DNA from: Phycisphaerae bacterium
Lineage (GTDB): Bacteria; Planctomycetota; Phycisphaerae; Phycisphaerales; Phycisphaeraceae
Direction: 5' to 3'
Length of the DNA: 64,000 bases
Assembly: GCA_030426385.1 (NCBI GenBank)
Contig: JAUHYI010000008.1
Coordinates: forward strand, 25,080 to 89,079
The notes beneath the pieces were generated by a model, which was not told where the DNA came from, ran no database searches, and saw only the letters and a program-made list of their open reading frames with translations. How positions within the stretch are numbered: position 1 is the stretch's first letter; each line of letters begins with the position of its first letter. The position numbers were made by a program, and so were the translations under genes. Below, in pieces: positions 15,391 to 24,509 of this stretch.

Positions 15391-16803
15391 ATGACCACGC
15401 CTCGAGCCAATGCCAACCTGCCCTCAGCGCCCAAACAACTGCCCGGAAAACTGGCGGGTCTATCGCTGTGGCGTCAGATATGGGTGTTGGCGATTTGGCC
15501 GTTCTGGGAAGGGGTCATGTCGTGGCTGGTGGGCACGGTTGATCTGATGTTAGCGGGCCGATTGCCGGGTGAATCGGTCAAGGTCGCGGCACTCGATGCG
15601 TTGGGCGTGTCGGGCTATATCAGTTGGTTGATGGTGATGGTGTTCGCTGCGGTGGGGGTGGGAGCGACGGCGTTGATTGCGCGGGCGATCGGCGGACAAC
15701 ACAAACGTTTGGCCAACAGTGCGCTGGGGCAAGCCATGTTGCTTGCTGGTGGGTCGGGTGTGATTTTTGGGGCGGCGATGTATGGCGTGTGTGGGTGGAT
15801 AGGTCGGGCAGTGGGTTTGCAAGATCAGGCATTGGTGTATTGCGTTTTGTATTTGCAGTGGGTCGCGATGGCGGCTCCATTTTTTGCGGTGTTGCTGGTG
15901 GGTAACGCTGCGCTGCGGGCGGCGGGTGATACGCGCTCGCCGTTTGTCGTGATGATCGTGGTCAATGTGGTCAACATTGTGATGAGCTGGGCGTTTGTAT
16001 TTGGGCCCGGTGCAATCGGTGGACACGGCGTGGCAGGCATCGCATGGGGCACGATGTTGGCATGGGTGACCGGGTCAGTGTTGACCGTGGCGATGTTAAG
16101 GCGAGGCAGCAGTGGCTTGCGTTTACGCCTGATCCGGCTGCGGCCACATATGCATACGATCAAGCGCATTCTGCGCGTCAGCGTGCCGGGCGCGATCGAA
16201 TCGATTTTTGCCATGTGGTTGGGCAATTTTTTTGTGATCATGATTGTGGGCGCTTTGGGAGGGAAGGGCTTGCAGGGCGCGCACATGATTGCGGTGCGCA
16301 TCGAGTCGATGAGTTTTCTCGCAGGCGTGGCCTTGGGTACCGCGGCAGCGACATTGGTGGGACAATACCTGGGCATGGGTGATATTGCACAGGCCAAGCG
16401 AGCTGCGCGACGGTGCTGGTTGGCTGGCAGCATCATCATGGTCGGCATCGGTATTTTGTTTTTTGCCATCCCGGAAACGTTGGTGCGCATGGTGACCGAT
16501 GCGACGCCCGCGCTCGAACATTGCCCGCCATTGATTCGCATGTATGCGTGGATCCAGTTGCCCTTTGCTACGTACCTGGTGTTGTCCGGCGTGTTGCGCG
16601 GCGTCGGCGACACGCGCGTGACCATGCGCATGACAGCGATGTCCACCTTCCTGGTACGTTTGCCACTGGCTTATGCGCTGGCGATTCCCCTCGCGGGCGG
16701 CCTGTATGGCTTGTGGTTGGCCTTGTGTTTTGAACTCACATTCCGCGGCGTCATCTTTGCCCTGCGCTTTCTACACGGCGGTTGGACCAGACTCGAGGTT
16801 TAG
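15391..16803 (+). CDS. MATE-family multidrug/cation antiporter
   Basis: Twelve-helix inner-membrane exporter, usually Na+ or H+ coupled. Its two internal halves are visible: IWPFWEGVMSWLVGTVDLMLAG in the first helix pair, then AALRAAGDTRSPFVVMIVVNVVNIVMSWAFVFGPG with the MATE RAxGDT motif; the second half has SVPGAIESIFAMWLGNFFVIM and VLRGVGDTRVTMRMTA, which repeats the GDT motif. About 470 residues from ATG 15391, preferred over 15283, whose extra 36 residues are polar and overlap the divergent aguB promoter region. The substrate is unknown. Confidence 0.9.
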   Translation: MTTPRANANLPSAPKQLPGKLAGLSLWRQIWVLAIWPFWEGVMSWLVGTVDLMLAGRLPGESVKVAALDALGVSGYISWLMVMVFAAVGVGATALIARAIGGQHKRLANSALGQAMLLAGGSGVIFGAAMYGVCGWIGRAVGLQDQALVYCVLYLQWVAMAAPFFAVLLVGNAALRAAGDTRSPFVVMIVVNVVNIVMSWAFVFGPGAIGGHGVAGIAWGTMLAWVTGSVLTVAMLRRGSSGLRLRLIRLRPHMHTIKRILRVSVPGAIESIFAMWLGNFFVIMIVGALGGKGLQGAHMIAVRIESMSFLAGVALGTAAATLVGQYLGMGDIAQAKRAARRCWLAGSIIMVGIGILFFAIPETLVRMVTDATPALEHCPPLIRMYAWIQLPFATYLVLSGVLRGVGDTRVTMRMTAMSTFLVRLPLAYALAIPLAGGLYGLWLALCFELTFRGVIFALRFLHGGWTRLEV

Positions 16804-16910
16804 CGTTGCGAGCTATCCTGGAACATGAGGTGGCGCTTTGGAGCGAGAGCATTTTCAGACATAGTCCTTACATAGTTTTTTTGCCAGATGGATTACCATA
16901 GCAGGCAGTC

Positions 16911-18428
16911 ATGAATCAGAAATTTACTTCAACAAGTCGTTCCAATAGCCGTTCCAATATGTCCACCGATGAATTGATCGCGCAGGACCATGCGCATATC
17001 TGGCATCCATTTACGCCGATGCAACAATGGCGGGATCGCGATCCATTGGTGATCGAGTGCGGCGAGGGTTGCGAATTGATCGACACCGAAGGGCAACGCT
17101 ATATCGATGGCGTATCAAGCCTGTGGTGTAATGTGCATGGGCATCGGGTGAAAAAAATTGACGACGCAGTTCGAGATCAGCTCGACAAAATTGCGCACTC
17201 GACATTGCTGGGTTTGGCGAGTGTGCCCTCGATTGAATTTGCAGCGCGCTTGATCGAATTGGTCGGCCAGCGTTTGCCGTCGTCGGATTCGCCGCTGACG
17301 AAAGTATTTTATTCTGATGCGGGTGCGACGGCGGTGGAAATCGCATTCAAAATGGCGGTGGGGTATTGGCATCACGTGGGGCAATCGGCCAAAACTGAAT
17401 TCATCGGCGTCAGTGGCGCGTACCACGGCGACACCACCGGCGCGATGAGCGTGGGTTACAGCGATCTGTTTCATCGGCCGTTCCAATCGATGGTGTTCCC
17501 GACGCGCTGGTTGCCCTCGCCTGATCCGTGTCGGCCTCCGGATGCGGTGGCGCAAAAGGTGACACGTCCTCATGCAGATTGTGTCAGTTGCCGTGATCGC
17601 GCGGAATTATGTGATGCGGTTTGGCCCAGTGAGTGTCCGTTGCTGGCCACGCAATTGCGCGATCATCTGTTGCAATCGTTGGAAGCGATGTTGCAACAAC
17701 ATGGCGACACCACGGCCGCGATTGTGGTTGAGCCGATCATGCAGGGCGCTGCGGGCATGATCAATCAGCCGATCGGGTTGTTGCGTGGGATTCGCGAATT
17801 GGCGACGAAGTACAACGTGCTGCTGATTGCCGATGAAGTGGCGACAGGGTTCGGGCGCACCGGGCCGATGTTTGCCTGTGAACATGAACGGGTGGTGCCG
17901 GACCTGATGTGTTTGGCCAAAGGCATCACCGGCGGGTATCTGCCGATGGCCGTGACATTGGCGAGCGATAAAATTGAGCTGGCGTTTACGGGTGATGATC
18001 AGAATTGCCGGGAAAAGACGTTCTATCACGGGCACACCTACACGGGCAATGCGTTGGCCTGCGCCGCGGCGATCGCATCACTGGACCTGTTCGACGAGGG
18101 GCGCATTCTGGAATATGCCGGGATCAGTGCGAAAATCATGGCCGGGAAATTGTCGGCCTTGCGATCGTGTAAACATGTACGCGATGTGCGACAGCGCGGG
18201 TTGATGGTGGGCATCGAACTGGATCCGAATCCGGATGGTGATCCTCCGCCGTTTGATTTTGCCAAGCGAACCGGCGCCGCGGTGTGCGAGGCCATGCGTT
18301 CGCGTGGGCTGATCGTGCGATCGTTGGGGGATATTGTGGTGCTGATGCCCGCCCCGGCGATGCCGCATGAGATGGTCGAACGCATGTGTGAAATTGTGGT
18401 CGACACCATCGGGACATGGAAATTCTGA
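16911..18428 (+). CDS. bioA: Adenosylmethionine-8-amino-7-oxononanoate aminotransferase
   Basis: PLP enzyme making 7,8-diaminopelargonate in biotin synthesis. HIWHPFTPMQQW near the N-terminus is the BioA-specific block; IDGVSSLWCNVHGHR, GAYHGDTTGAMSVGYSDLFH, the PLP-contacting ADEVATGFGRTG (Asp308) and the Schiff-base Lys337 in LAKGITGGYLP follow. It has 505 residues, about 60 more than usual. Part of the surplus is a Cys-rich loop (Cys207, 224, 227, 234, 242; HADCVSCRDRAELC) that might bind a metal. The start is ATG 16911 or ATG 16959. No other bio genes are in the window. Confidence 0.93.
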   Translation: MNQKFTSTSRSNSRSNMSTDELIAQDHAHIWHPFTPMQQWRDRDPLVIECGEGCELIDTEGQRYIDGVSSLWCNVHGHRVKKIDDAVRDQLDKIAHSTLLGLASVPSIEFAARLIELVGQRLPSSDSPLTKVFYSDAGATAVEIAFKMAVGYWHHVGQSAKTEFIGVSGAYHGDTTGAMSVGYSDLFHRPFQSMVFPTRWLPSPDPCRPPDAVAQKVTRPHADCVSCRDRAELCDAVWPSECPLLATQLRDHLLQSLEAMLQQHGDTTAAIVVEPIMQGAAGMINQPIGLLRGIRELATKYNVLLIADEVATGFGRTGPMFACEHERVVPDLMCLAKGITGGYLPMAVTLASDKIELAFTGDDQNCREKTFYHGHTYTGNALACAAAIASLDLFDEGRILEYAGISAKIMAGKLSALRSCKHVRDVRQRGLMVGIELDPNPDGDPPPFDFAKRTGAAVCEAMRSRGLIVRSLGDIVVLMPAPAMPHEMVERMCEIVVDTIGTWKF

Positions 18429-18441
18429 GTATCCTGTTGTC

Positions 18442-19965
18442 ATGGATCATTTGATTGCATTGCTGGATCGGTGGGAGCGTAAGCGCGTGGTGGTGGTGGG
18501 CGATTACATGCTCGATCGATATGACTATGGCCACGTCGATCGGCTGGCCCCCGATGCGCCGGTGCCGATTCTGGAGGTCAAGCAAACGCGATACGCCCCG
18601 GGTGGTGCGGCCAATGTGTGTTTAGCGTTGTCGGCGTTGCAATGCGAGGTGGTGTGTGTGGGGTTGGTCGGTGATGACGAAGCGGGACGCACGCTGCGTG
18701 ACGCGTTGGAAAAAATCGGCTGCGATACGACCGGGCTATTGGTATCGAATGATCGACCCACGACGACCAAGCACAACCTGATCGGATTGGCCCAGCATCG
18801 TCATCCGCAAAAAATGTTTCGGCTGGACATGGAATCGCGCGACCCGATCGATGATGCGATGGCAACACGATTGGGCGATGCGTTTGCGGCGCAGATCAAA
18901 AATGCTGACGCGACCATTCTGGAAGACTATCGCAAAGGGGTGATGACCGAAGCGCTGTGCCAGCGTGTGATTGGTGAATCGAAACAGGCGGGCAAAACGG
19001 TGTTGGTCGATCCTGCGCCGGTGGATGATTATGCGCGGTATCGCGGCGCGTCGTGCATCACGCCGAACCGCACGGAAGCCGAACGCGCGATTGGGCGATC
19101 GATTTCACAGGCTGATGGCGACGATGGCCTGGCTGACATTCACGCGGCCGCGGCACAGTTGATGGGTGATTACGCGATCACGGAGGCGGTGGTGTTGACG
19201 CTGGATAAACAGGGCGCCTATGCGCTCGATGCGCAGGGTCATGGTGAAATCATTGGCACGCGGGCCCGGTCGGTGTACGACGTGACCGGCGCGGGCGATG
19301 TGGTGGTGGCGATGTTGGCTGCGGCGCTGACCAACGGCGCGAGCTATCCCGAAGCGACGCGACTAGCCAACGTGGCTGCCGGTTTGGAAGTGGAACAGTC
19401 GGGCGTGGTGCCGATTCCGTTGGACGATGTGTTGTTGGAATTGCTGCGCGAACGTCACGAACAAGCGGGCAAGGTGCGCGAGTTGGAAGCGTTGCTCCCC
19501 GAGTTGACCGCGTACCGTCGGCAAGGCAAAACGGTCGCGTTCACCAATGGCTGTTTCGATATTCTGCACGCGGGCCACGTGGCATTTTTACGCGAGTCGC
19601 GTCGGCAGGGTGATCTGTTGGTCGTGGGCTTGAACAGTGACGATTCAATCCGTCGCATCAAGGGCGAGATTGACGGCAAGCAGCGCCCAGTGAACGAACA
19701 GGCCGACCGCGTGATGGTGCTCAGCGAATTGGAAAGCGTGGATTACGTGGTGGTGTTTGATGAGGACACGCCGATGCGTTTGATCGAAGCGATCAAGCCG
19801 AGCGTGTTGATCAAGGGCGCGGACTACAAAAAACATGAAGTGGTGGGTCACGAAATCGTTGAGGCGAATGGTGGCCGTGTGCATCTGGTGGATTTGGTCG
19901 CGGGTCGCAGCACGACGAATATCGTGCGCAAAATTGGTGGCGCGGGCGTGAGTCGCGATGCGTAG
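18442..19965 (+). CDS. hldE: Bifunctional heptose-7-phosphate kinase / heptose-1-phosphate adenylyltransferase
   Basis: Makes ADP-heptose for LPS core: an N-terminal PfkB-type kinase and a C-terminal nucleotidyltransferase. The kinase has VVVGDYMLDRYDYG, APGGAANVCLALSAL and the anion-hole/catalytic DVTGAGDVVVAML (near 281). The transferase starts near 365 with FTNGCFDILHAGHVAFL (HxGH motif) and ends in the ISTxxIxxK-like RSTTNIVRKI. ATG 18442 gives 507 residues; the open frame extends upstream over the bioA end, but the family start fits MDHLIALLDRW. The stop-to-start gap to bioA is 13 nt, suggesting co-transcription. A heptose-containing LPS implies a true outer membrane. Confidence 0.93.
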   Translation: MDHLIALLDRWERKRVVVVGDYMLDRYDYGHVDRLAPDAPVPILEVKQTRYAPGGAANVCLALSALQCEVVCVGLVGDDEAGRTLRDALEKIGCDTTGLLVSNDRPTTTKHNLIGLAQHRHPQKMFRLDMESRDPIDDAMATRLGDAFAAQIKNADATILEDYRKGVMTEALCQRVIGESKQAGKTVLVDPAPVDDYARYRGASCITPNRTEAERAIGRSISQADGDDGLADIHAAAAQLMGDYAITEAVVLTLDKQGAYALDAQGHGEIIGTRARSVYDVTGAGDVVVAMLAAALTNGASYPEATRLANVAAGLEVEQSGVVPIPLDDVLLELLRERHEQAGKVRELEALLPELTAYRRQGKTVAFTNGCFDILHAGHVAFLRESRRQGDLLVVGLNSDDSIRRIKGEIDGKQRPVNEQADRVMVLSELESVDYVVVFDEDTPMRLIEAIKPSVLIKGADYKKHEVVGHEIVEANGGRVHLVDLVAGRSTTNIVRKIGGAGVSRDA

Positions 19966-20058
19966 CGGGGGCCGCGCGGTATTCACCGCGGGCTATGAAT
20001 TTCATGGGAGTGATTTGATTTGGTAACTGATTGACGTGCGCCAGATATTGGCGGGGTG

Positions 20059-20889
20059 TCAATCGGATTTTTCGGTGGGTGTCGAGTCGCCGAAGATGGC
20101 GCGGCCGACGCGGACGATGTTGGCGCCTTCTTCGATGGCGATTTCAAAATCGTCGGTCATGCCCATCGACAGGACGTTGAATGTCTTGCCGCCGATGTTT
20201 GCTTTTTTGATGTCTTCGAATAACTCGCGGCAACGTTGAAAGACCGAGCGGGTTTGTTCGGGGTCGTCGACAATCGGAGCCATGGTCATCAGGCCGCGCA
20301 GGCGGAGGTTCACCATGGAATCGATTTGCTCAGCCATGTGCAAGGCGGCGGGCGGTGCGATGCCGGATTTGGTTTCTTCACCGGAGATGTTGACCTGCAG
20401 GAGAATTTCCTGAGGCGCGTCGAACTTGGCGCCGAGGGCGTGGATCTCTTCAGCGAGTCGCAGGCTGTCGACGGAATGGACGAGGCGGACCAGGGGCAGG
20501 GCCTGCTTGACTTTGTTGCGCTGCATGTGGCCGATCATGTGCCAACGGACATCGGTGGTGTCGGTGACATCATCGCCAGCGTCGTTGGACCAGGTACGTT
20601 TGCGGGCGAGAAATTCGTTGAGCTGAGCGACGCGCTGGGCGAGTTGCTGGACTTTGTTTTCGCCGAGGTCACGGTGGCCGAGTTCGACGAGCGTGCGAAT
20701 CTGGTCGGGGCTGGCGAATTTGGTGACCGCGACGAGGACGACATCAGCCGGCTGGCGTCCGGATCGAATGGCCGCCTCGGCGACGCGCTCGGTGACGCGT
20801 CGGTAGTTTTCCCGGAGTTGCTCTACGGAGAGCGTGGGATTGGGCGGGGTTTCGGAAGGAGTGGTTGGCGATGTTGGTGGGGTAGCCAT
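20059..20889 (-). CDS. yggS: YggS/PROSC-family PLP homeostasis protein
   Basis: Non-catalytic PLP-binding protein that buffers pyridoxal phosphate. The family core is complete: NYRRVTERVAEAAIRSGR, VLVAVTKFAS with the PLP lysine Lys57, DLGENKVQQL, WHMIGHMQRNKVKQAL, VHSVDSLRLAEEI, LLQVNISGEETKSG, LRGLMTM, and the phosphate-binding LSMGMTDDFEIAIEEGANIVRVGRAIFG. The first 20 residues are a Pro/Thr tail. It is a single gene facing hldE. Confidence 0.93.
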   Translation of the reverse strand: MATPPTSPTTPSETPPNPTLSVEQLRENYRRVTERVAEAAIRSGRQPADVVLVAVTKFASPDQIRTLVELGHRDLGENKVQQLAQRVAQLNEFLARKRTWSNDAGDDVTDTTDVRWHMIGHMQRNKVKQALPLVRLVHSVDSLRLAEEIHALGAKFDAPQEILLQVNISGEETKSGIAPPAALHMAEQIDSMVNLRLRGLMTMAPIVDDPEQTRSVFQRCRELFEDIKKANIGGKTFNVLSMGMTDDFEIAIEEGANIVRVGRAIFGDSTPTEKSD

Positions 20890-20908
20890 GTGGTGTAGTT
20901 TACGCCGA

Positions 20909-20985
20909 TGGCGCGCTAAGTCGCAAGCGGCTGTGATGTGGAAGCGGCAGGAATGTGGGGTAAAGAGCGGGACGCCGGGTTGAAA
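20909..20985 (+). repeat. GCTAAGTCGCAAGCGGC palindrome module with weak G-tract
   Basis: GCGCGCTAAGTCGCAAGCGG, then a decayed GGAATGTGGGG. It appears to be an older, degraded composite copy between yggS and dedA. Confidence 0.55.
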
Positions 20986-20994
20986 TGAGAGGGC

Positions 20995-21660
20995 TCAGGA
21001 GGCGAGTCGTTCTTTTTTAGCGGTGGCTGAGGCGGGGGTGGTGGCCGATGGGTTGTCCTGAAGCGGGAGTGTGAGCGGCGTGGCCGGTTTGCGGTAGCGG
21101 CGCCAGACGAAAAATCCCACGATGGCCACGACGGTGAAGACTGCGAGGAAAATTTGACCCTGCCAGGTGAATTTACGGACGTGATCGATTTGCTCGCCGA
21201 AGAAGTACGCGGCGAGTGTGATGGTGGGTACGCTGAGGATCGCGGCGAAGCCATCGAAAGCGAGGAATTTCCAGAATGGGATGCGGAAAGTGCCCGCGGT
21301 GAAAAACGTGGCCGTGCGCAGTCCCGGGAGGAATCGCGCGGTGAACAGTGTTTTTCCGCCGTGTTCGTGGAAAGCGGCTTCCGCTTTGGCGAGGCGCTGC
21401 GGGCTGAGGTATTTATTGAGCAGGGGCAGGCGTGGGACGTGGTGGCCGTAGCGTCGTCCGAGCCAATAAACGATGCAATCGGCGAGGACGACCGCGGTGA
21501 ATGCGATGGGGGTCATGATCCAGATGTTGGCCAGGCCCTGATAGCAAAGGTATCCGCCTGTGATGAGGGGGATGTCCTCGGGAATGGGCAGACCGAACCC
21601 ACTTGCCAGCAGGACAATGACGATGCCAGCGTAGGTGAAGTGGGTGAGGAAGGACTGCAT
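20995..21660 (-). CDS. DedA-family (VTT domain) membrane protein
   Basis: Polytopic inner-membrane protein; family members act as lipid carrier flippases (undecaprenyl phosphate or phosphatidylethanolamine). GFGLPIPEDIPLITGGYLCYQG is the first re-entrant hairpin with the conserved acidic Glu-Asp, GRRYGHHVPRLP follows, and FTARFLPGLRTATFFTAG carries the essential Arg/Pro/Gly pattern. It has 221 residues, including a Lys/Thr/Ala-rich tail. The substrate cannot be told. Confidence 0.9.
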   Translation of the reverse strand: MQSFLTHFTYAGIVIVLLASGFGLPIPEDIPLITGGYLCYQGLANIWIMTPIAFTAVVLADCIVYWLGRRYGHHVPRLPLLNKYLSPQRLAKAEAAFHEHGGKTLFTARFLPGLRTATFFTAGTFRIPFWKFLAFDGFAAILSVPTITLAAYFFGEQIDHVRKFTWQGQIFLAVFTVVAIVGFFVWRRYRKPATPLTLPLQDNPSATTPASATAKKERLAS

Positions 21661-21673
21661 GGGGGAAGGGTGG

Positions 21674-21763
21674 GGCGTTAAAGGTTAAAAGTAAGAAGTT
21701 AAAAGTGAGGCGTGGGAATTGCGGGTGTGTGTGTGGGAGGGGGGGTGGTGGTGGAGGGGTAAG
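21674..21763 (+). repeat. TTAAAAGT run followed by G-rich tract
   Basis: GTTAAAGGTTAAAAGTAAGA then AGTTAAAAGTGAGG and, from 21727, GTGTGTGTGGGAGGGGGGGT. The same pairing of modules as in queC (1023-1158). Confidence 0.65.
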
Positions 21764-21814
21764 AAAGTTTAGCGGGTTATAGGATGGGTGCGACGGAATT
21801 GCGTGGCGAATGGG

Positions 21815-23161
21815 TTAAGGCGATTGCTGGTCGAGCCACTGGAGTGCGTCGTGACGGTTGTTGAAATGGCCGTTGAGTTGTTGGTCGTAGGCCTGTGCCA
21901 ATAATCGGCCGATTCGGGGTCCGGGTTTGAGGCCTTTTTTCAGGAGGTCCTCGCCGGTCAATATCGGAGTTGGAGCGACATCCGCATTAAGGCGCAATTT
22001 TTGCGCGTTATCGAGGATGTCGGGGACGTCTGGGGTGGGATTCCAGGCTGCTAAGAGGGATAGGGCATCGTTGGCATGGGGTTGGGCGAGCAGGCGTTTT
22101 CGGCGGGCGAGGTCGAGGTTGGGCCAATCGAGCAGGATGGGCTGGGCAGTGAGGATGTCGCGCAGGGCATTGCGATCGTCGTTACTCAGGCAGAGGGCAC
22201 GGCGCCAGCGGGAGGCGTTGGCCAGAGCGGTGGGGATGTCGTGGTTGTGGCGATCGAGAGCCCATGCGGCCAGGGCGAGGGGGAAAGCGGCGGGGTGCGG
22301 CTGCGCGGTCAGCGCGGTGAGGGTGGCGTGGTGGTGGGGGGGCGGGGGATGGGGACCGGACGGCCGCCGTCCGTCGGCCGTGAGGGGTGGTTGGGAGGGT
22401 GGGGTTAGTGTGGGGAGGGTGAGGTTGAGGGAATCGAGTAACTGGATGGCGCGGAGGGCGGGGTGAGGGGAGGTTTGTGTGTGTGGGTCGGTCTGGCGAT
22501 CGGTTTCGGTCGTGCCGGGGGAAAGTGGGGGGGGGGTGAGCATGCGGCGGATTTCGTGGCCGATGCGTTCACGGCTGATGTGGGCCAAGCCTGGGGCGTT
22601 GGCTCGGATGGCGGATTCGGTGTCGGGGTCGAGGGTGAGATTGAATCGGGCGGCGAAACGGACAGCCCGGAGCAGGCGGAGTTTGTCCTCGTTGAAGCGA
22701 TGGTCCGGATTGCCGACCGCCCGGAGGATGCGGTTGTCGAGGTCAGCACGTCCGCCGACATAGTCGACTATTTCGCTATGGCCATGAATGGCGGTTGGAT
22801 TTTCGAACAGAGCGTTGATGGTGAAGTCGCGGCGCTGCGCGTCCTGCTGGGCATCGGTGAATTCGACGTGATCGGGTCGGCGATGGTCGTCGTAACCCCA
22901 TTCTCGGCGGAAGGTGGCGATTTCCAGGGCATGCCCATCACGATGAACGAGGACGACGCCGAAGGATTCGCCGACGTATCGAGAGCCGCGAAAGATTTTT
23001 CGCACGATGTCGGGCGTGGCATCGGTGGCAATGTCATAGTCCGCCGGTTCGAGGCCCAGAAGTTTGTCGCGCACGCAACCGCCTGCGAAATAGGCGACAT
23101 GCCCGGCATTTTGCAGGTCAGCGACGATACGCGTGGCAGTTTGGCGGGGAGAAGAGGGCAT
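21815..23161 (-). CDS. CCA-adding / poly(A) polymerase-type tRNA nucleotidyltransferase
   Basis: Class II nucleotidyltransferase. The catalytic GGxxRD is FAGGCVRDKLLG (27-32) and the metal ligands are in DYDIATDATPD (Asp41, Asp43); RREWGYDDHRRPDHVEFT, QRRDFTINALF, GNPDHRFNEDKLRLLRAVRFAARF and HISRERIGHEIRRML follow. CCA addition versus A-addition or a partial activity cannot be decided here. Residues ~207-285 are a long Pro/Thr/His-rich insertion (RMLTPPPLSPGTTETD, PSQPPLTADGRRPSGP) matching G-rich repeats on the opposite strand; they separate the head/neck from the C-terminal helical domain. Confidence 0.88.
   Translation of the reverse strand: MPSSPRQTATRIVADLQNAGHVAYFAGGCVRDKLLGLEPADYDIATDATPDIVRKIFRGSRYVGESFGVVLVHRDGHALEIATFRREWGYDDHRRPDHVEFTDAQQDAQRRDFTINALFENPTAIHGHSEIVDYVGGRADLDNRILRAVGNPDHRFNEDKLRLLRAVRFAARFNLTLDPDTESAIRANAPGLAHISRERIGHEIRRMLTPPPLSPGTTETDRQTDPHTQTSPHPALRAIQLLDSLNLTLPTLTPPSQPPLTADGRRPSGPHPPPPHHHATLTALTAQPHPAAFPLALAAWALDRHNHDIPTALANASRWRRALCLSNDDRNALRDILTAQPILLDWPNLDLARRKRLLAQPHANDALSLLAAWNPTPDVPDILDNAQKLRLNADVAPTPILTGEDLLKKGLKPGPRIGRLLAQAYDQQLNGHFNNRHDALQWLDQQSP
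22325..22540 (+). repeat. G-rich repeat cluster, antisense within the CCA-enzyme gene
   Basis: Two G-rich tracts (22330-22410 and 22505-22540, the latter CGGGGGAAAGTGGGGGGGGG) flank GC-rich sequence. A perfect 8-bp hairpin CGGACGGC-C-GCCGTCCG lies at about 22357-22373. It is read antisense in the gene, giving Pro-rich peptide. Confidence 0.7.
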
Positions 23162-23239
23162 GGCTGAGGGCTGATTTTAATTTTCAGACGAGGAAAGAGA
23201 ACGCGTCATTTAGTAAGCGCGGCAAGAAACGCGACAGGT

Positions 23240-23272
23240 AGCACAGGGAAAAAGTGGGGGGGGGTGAGGTAT
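23240..23272 (+). repeat. G-rich dispersed repeat, intergenic
   Basis: GCACAGGGAAAAAGTGGGGG and a short GGGGTGAGG end, upstream of the bactofilin gene. The remaining gap (23162-23431) holds no gene; a weak -10-like TACACT lies near 23366. Confidence 0.6.
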
Positions 23273-23419
23273 TTTACGGATTGATGGGGCGTGGCAGGTC
23301 GAATTGGTCAGGAGAAATCGAAAAACATAAATTTCTGCAATTCCCCGATGCCCGGCGCTTTGCTACACTGACTGGAATAGTCCATTACCATTTTCCGGAT
23401 CGCGTGACGATCCCAGTTG

Positions 23420-23425
23420 AAGGAG
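23420..23425 (+). promoter_or_regulatory. Shine-Dalgarno fixing the bactofilin start
   Basis: AAGGAG six nucleotides before ATG 23432. It rules against the in-frame TTG at 23417, which would overlap the site itself. Confidence 0.75.
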
Positions 23426-23431
23426 CGAATC

Positions 23432-23875
23432 ATGGCCGAAGCGGGCGAACAGATCACCATTATTGCCGGTGATACGGAGATCAAGGGCGAAATGCGATTC
23501 GAGAAATCGGCCCGCATCGTGGGTAAATTCGAAGGCACAATCAGTGGCAAGGGCGAGTTGCATGTGGCTGACGGTTCGCTGTGCAAAGCGGATATCGACG
23601 CGGCGACGGTGACGGTTGATGGCGTGGTTGAGGGCAACATCAGTGCGTCGAGCAAGGTGCAGTTGAACGCCAAGGCCAAGGTCAAGGGCGACATCGCTGC
23701 GGCCAAGTTGGTAACTGCCGAGGGCGCTTCGATTGCCGGCCACATCAGCGTGGGTCCAGACGCAGGCAAGGGTGGCGCGGGCGGCGGTGGTTCGTCATCG
23801 AACCAGAACCAGCCTCAACGTGGCGGTAACCCGAACGCTCAGAGCGGTAAGCCCGAGCCTGTCGGCGCGAAATAA
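23432..23875 (+). CDS. Bactofilin (polymer-forming cytoskeletal protein)
   Basis: Beta-helical cytoskeletal polymer subunit. Residues ~8-105 form the bactofilin core of short hydrophobic/glycine repeats: TIIAGDTEIKGEMRFEKSARIVGKFEGTI, then GELHVADGSLCKADIDAATVTVDGVVEGNI and AKVKGDIAAAKLVTAEGASIAGHI. The tail (KGGAGGGGSSSNQNQPQRGG) is disordered and probably not repeat-derived, since it lacks the GENVGG signature. The start is set by the Shine-Dalgarno at 23420. A second, zinc-ribbon bactofilin follows after ~200 nt, suggesting a functional pair. Confidence 0.9.
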   Translation: MAEAGEQITIIAGDTEIKGEMRFEKSARIVGKFEGTISGKGELHVADGSLCKADIDAATVTVDGVVEGNISASSKVQLNAKAKVKGDIAAAKLVTAEGASIAGHISVGPDAGKGGAGGGGSSSNQNQPQRGGNPNAQSGKPEPVGAK

Positions 23876-24071
23876 ATTGTAGGGTTCAGGGCCTGGGGTT
23901 CAGGGTCTGGTACAAGGCTGGAAATGGTTGCGCAATATTTTTGCGTGAGCACGTTCTGCCAGGCGATCGCGGTTTGGCTGTCATGGTTGAACGGCCCGTG
24001 TTAGACCTCTGCCCCCACACCCGGACCCGTTTCACTAGACCCCAGACCCTACTACCCCAGATCTACTCGCT

Positions 24072-24509
24072 ATGGCCCGTCGAACCGGCAAGCGCACCAT
24101 TCAGTGCTATCTATGCCAGGGCCGATTTGAGGTCAGTTGGACAGCCCAGTCCACGTCGTGTCCGCATTGCCATAAGCCGGTGATTGTTGAGGATTTGATC
24201 CTTAAAAAGAACAAGCCGAAGTTGCTTTTGGTGAGCAAGGTGCAGACGTGCGGCAAGATCGTGGTACCCAAGGGTGCGCGGATCGGGGCGGAGTTGATCG
24301 AAGCCCATCAGGGTTTGGAAATGCGTGGCGTATTGCAAGCCAAACAGGTGCGCGGCGGTCCGGTGATCATCGGTGCCACTGCCGAGTGGCGCGGCAATCT
24401 CAATGCGACGCTGGTGACGATCGAGTTGGGCGCGAAGATCAAGGAGGGCCAGTTCAACGTCCCCGACGACGAGTTGGGCATCGGCGATTTGCTGGATAAG
24501 GGTGTGTAG
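24072..24509 (+). CDS. Zinc-ribbon bactofilin-like protein
   Basis: Small protein joining an N-terminal zinc ribbon to a bactofilin-type beta-helix. Cys pairs CYLC (residues 12-15) and CPHC (30-33) are spaced as in a treble-clef or rubredoxin-like ribbon. From about residue 55 the rung pattern appears: TCGKIVVPKGARIGAELIEA, GLEMRGVLQAKQVRGGPVIIG, EWRGNLNATLVTIELGAKI. It lacks the disordered tail of its neighbour. ATG 24072 follows ACTCGCT with no strong ribosome site, so translation strength is unclear. The ribbon may tether the polymer to a partner; that is inference. Confidence 0.8.
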   Translation: MARRTGKRTIQCYLCQGRFEVSWTAQSTSCPHCHKPVIVEDLILKKNKPKLLLVSKVQTCGKIVVPKGARIGAELIEAHQGLEMRGVLQAKQVRGGPVIIGATAEWRGNLNATLVTIELGAKIKEGQFNVPDDELGIGDLLDKGV

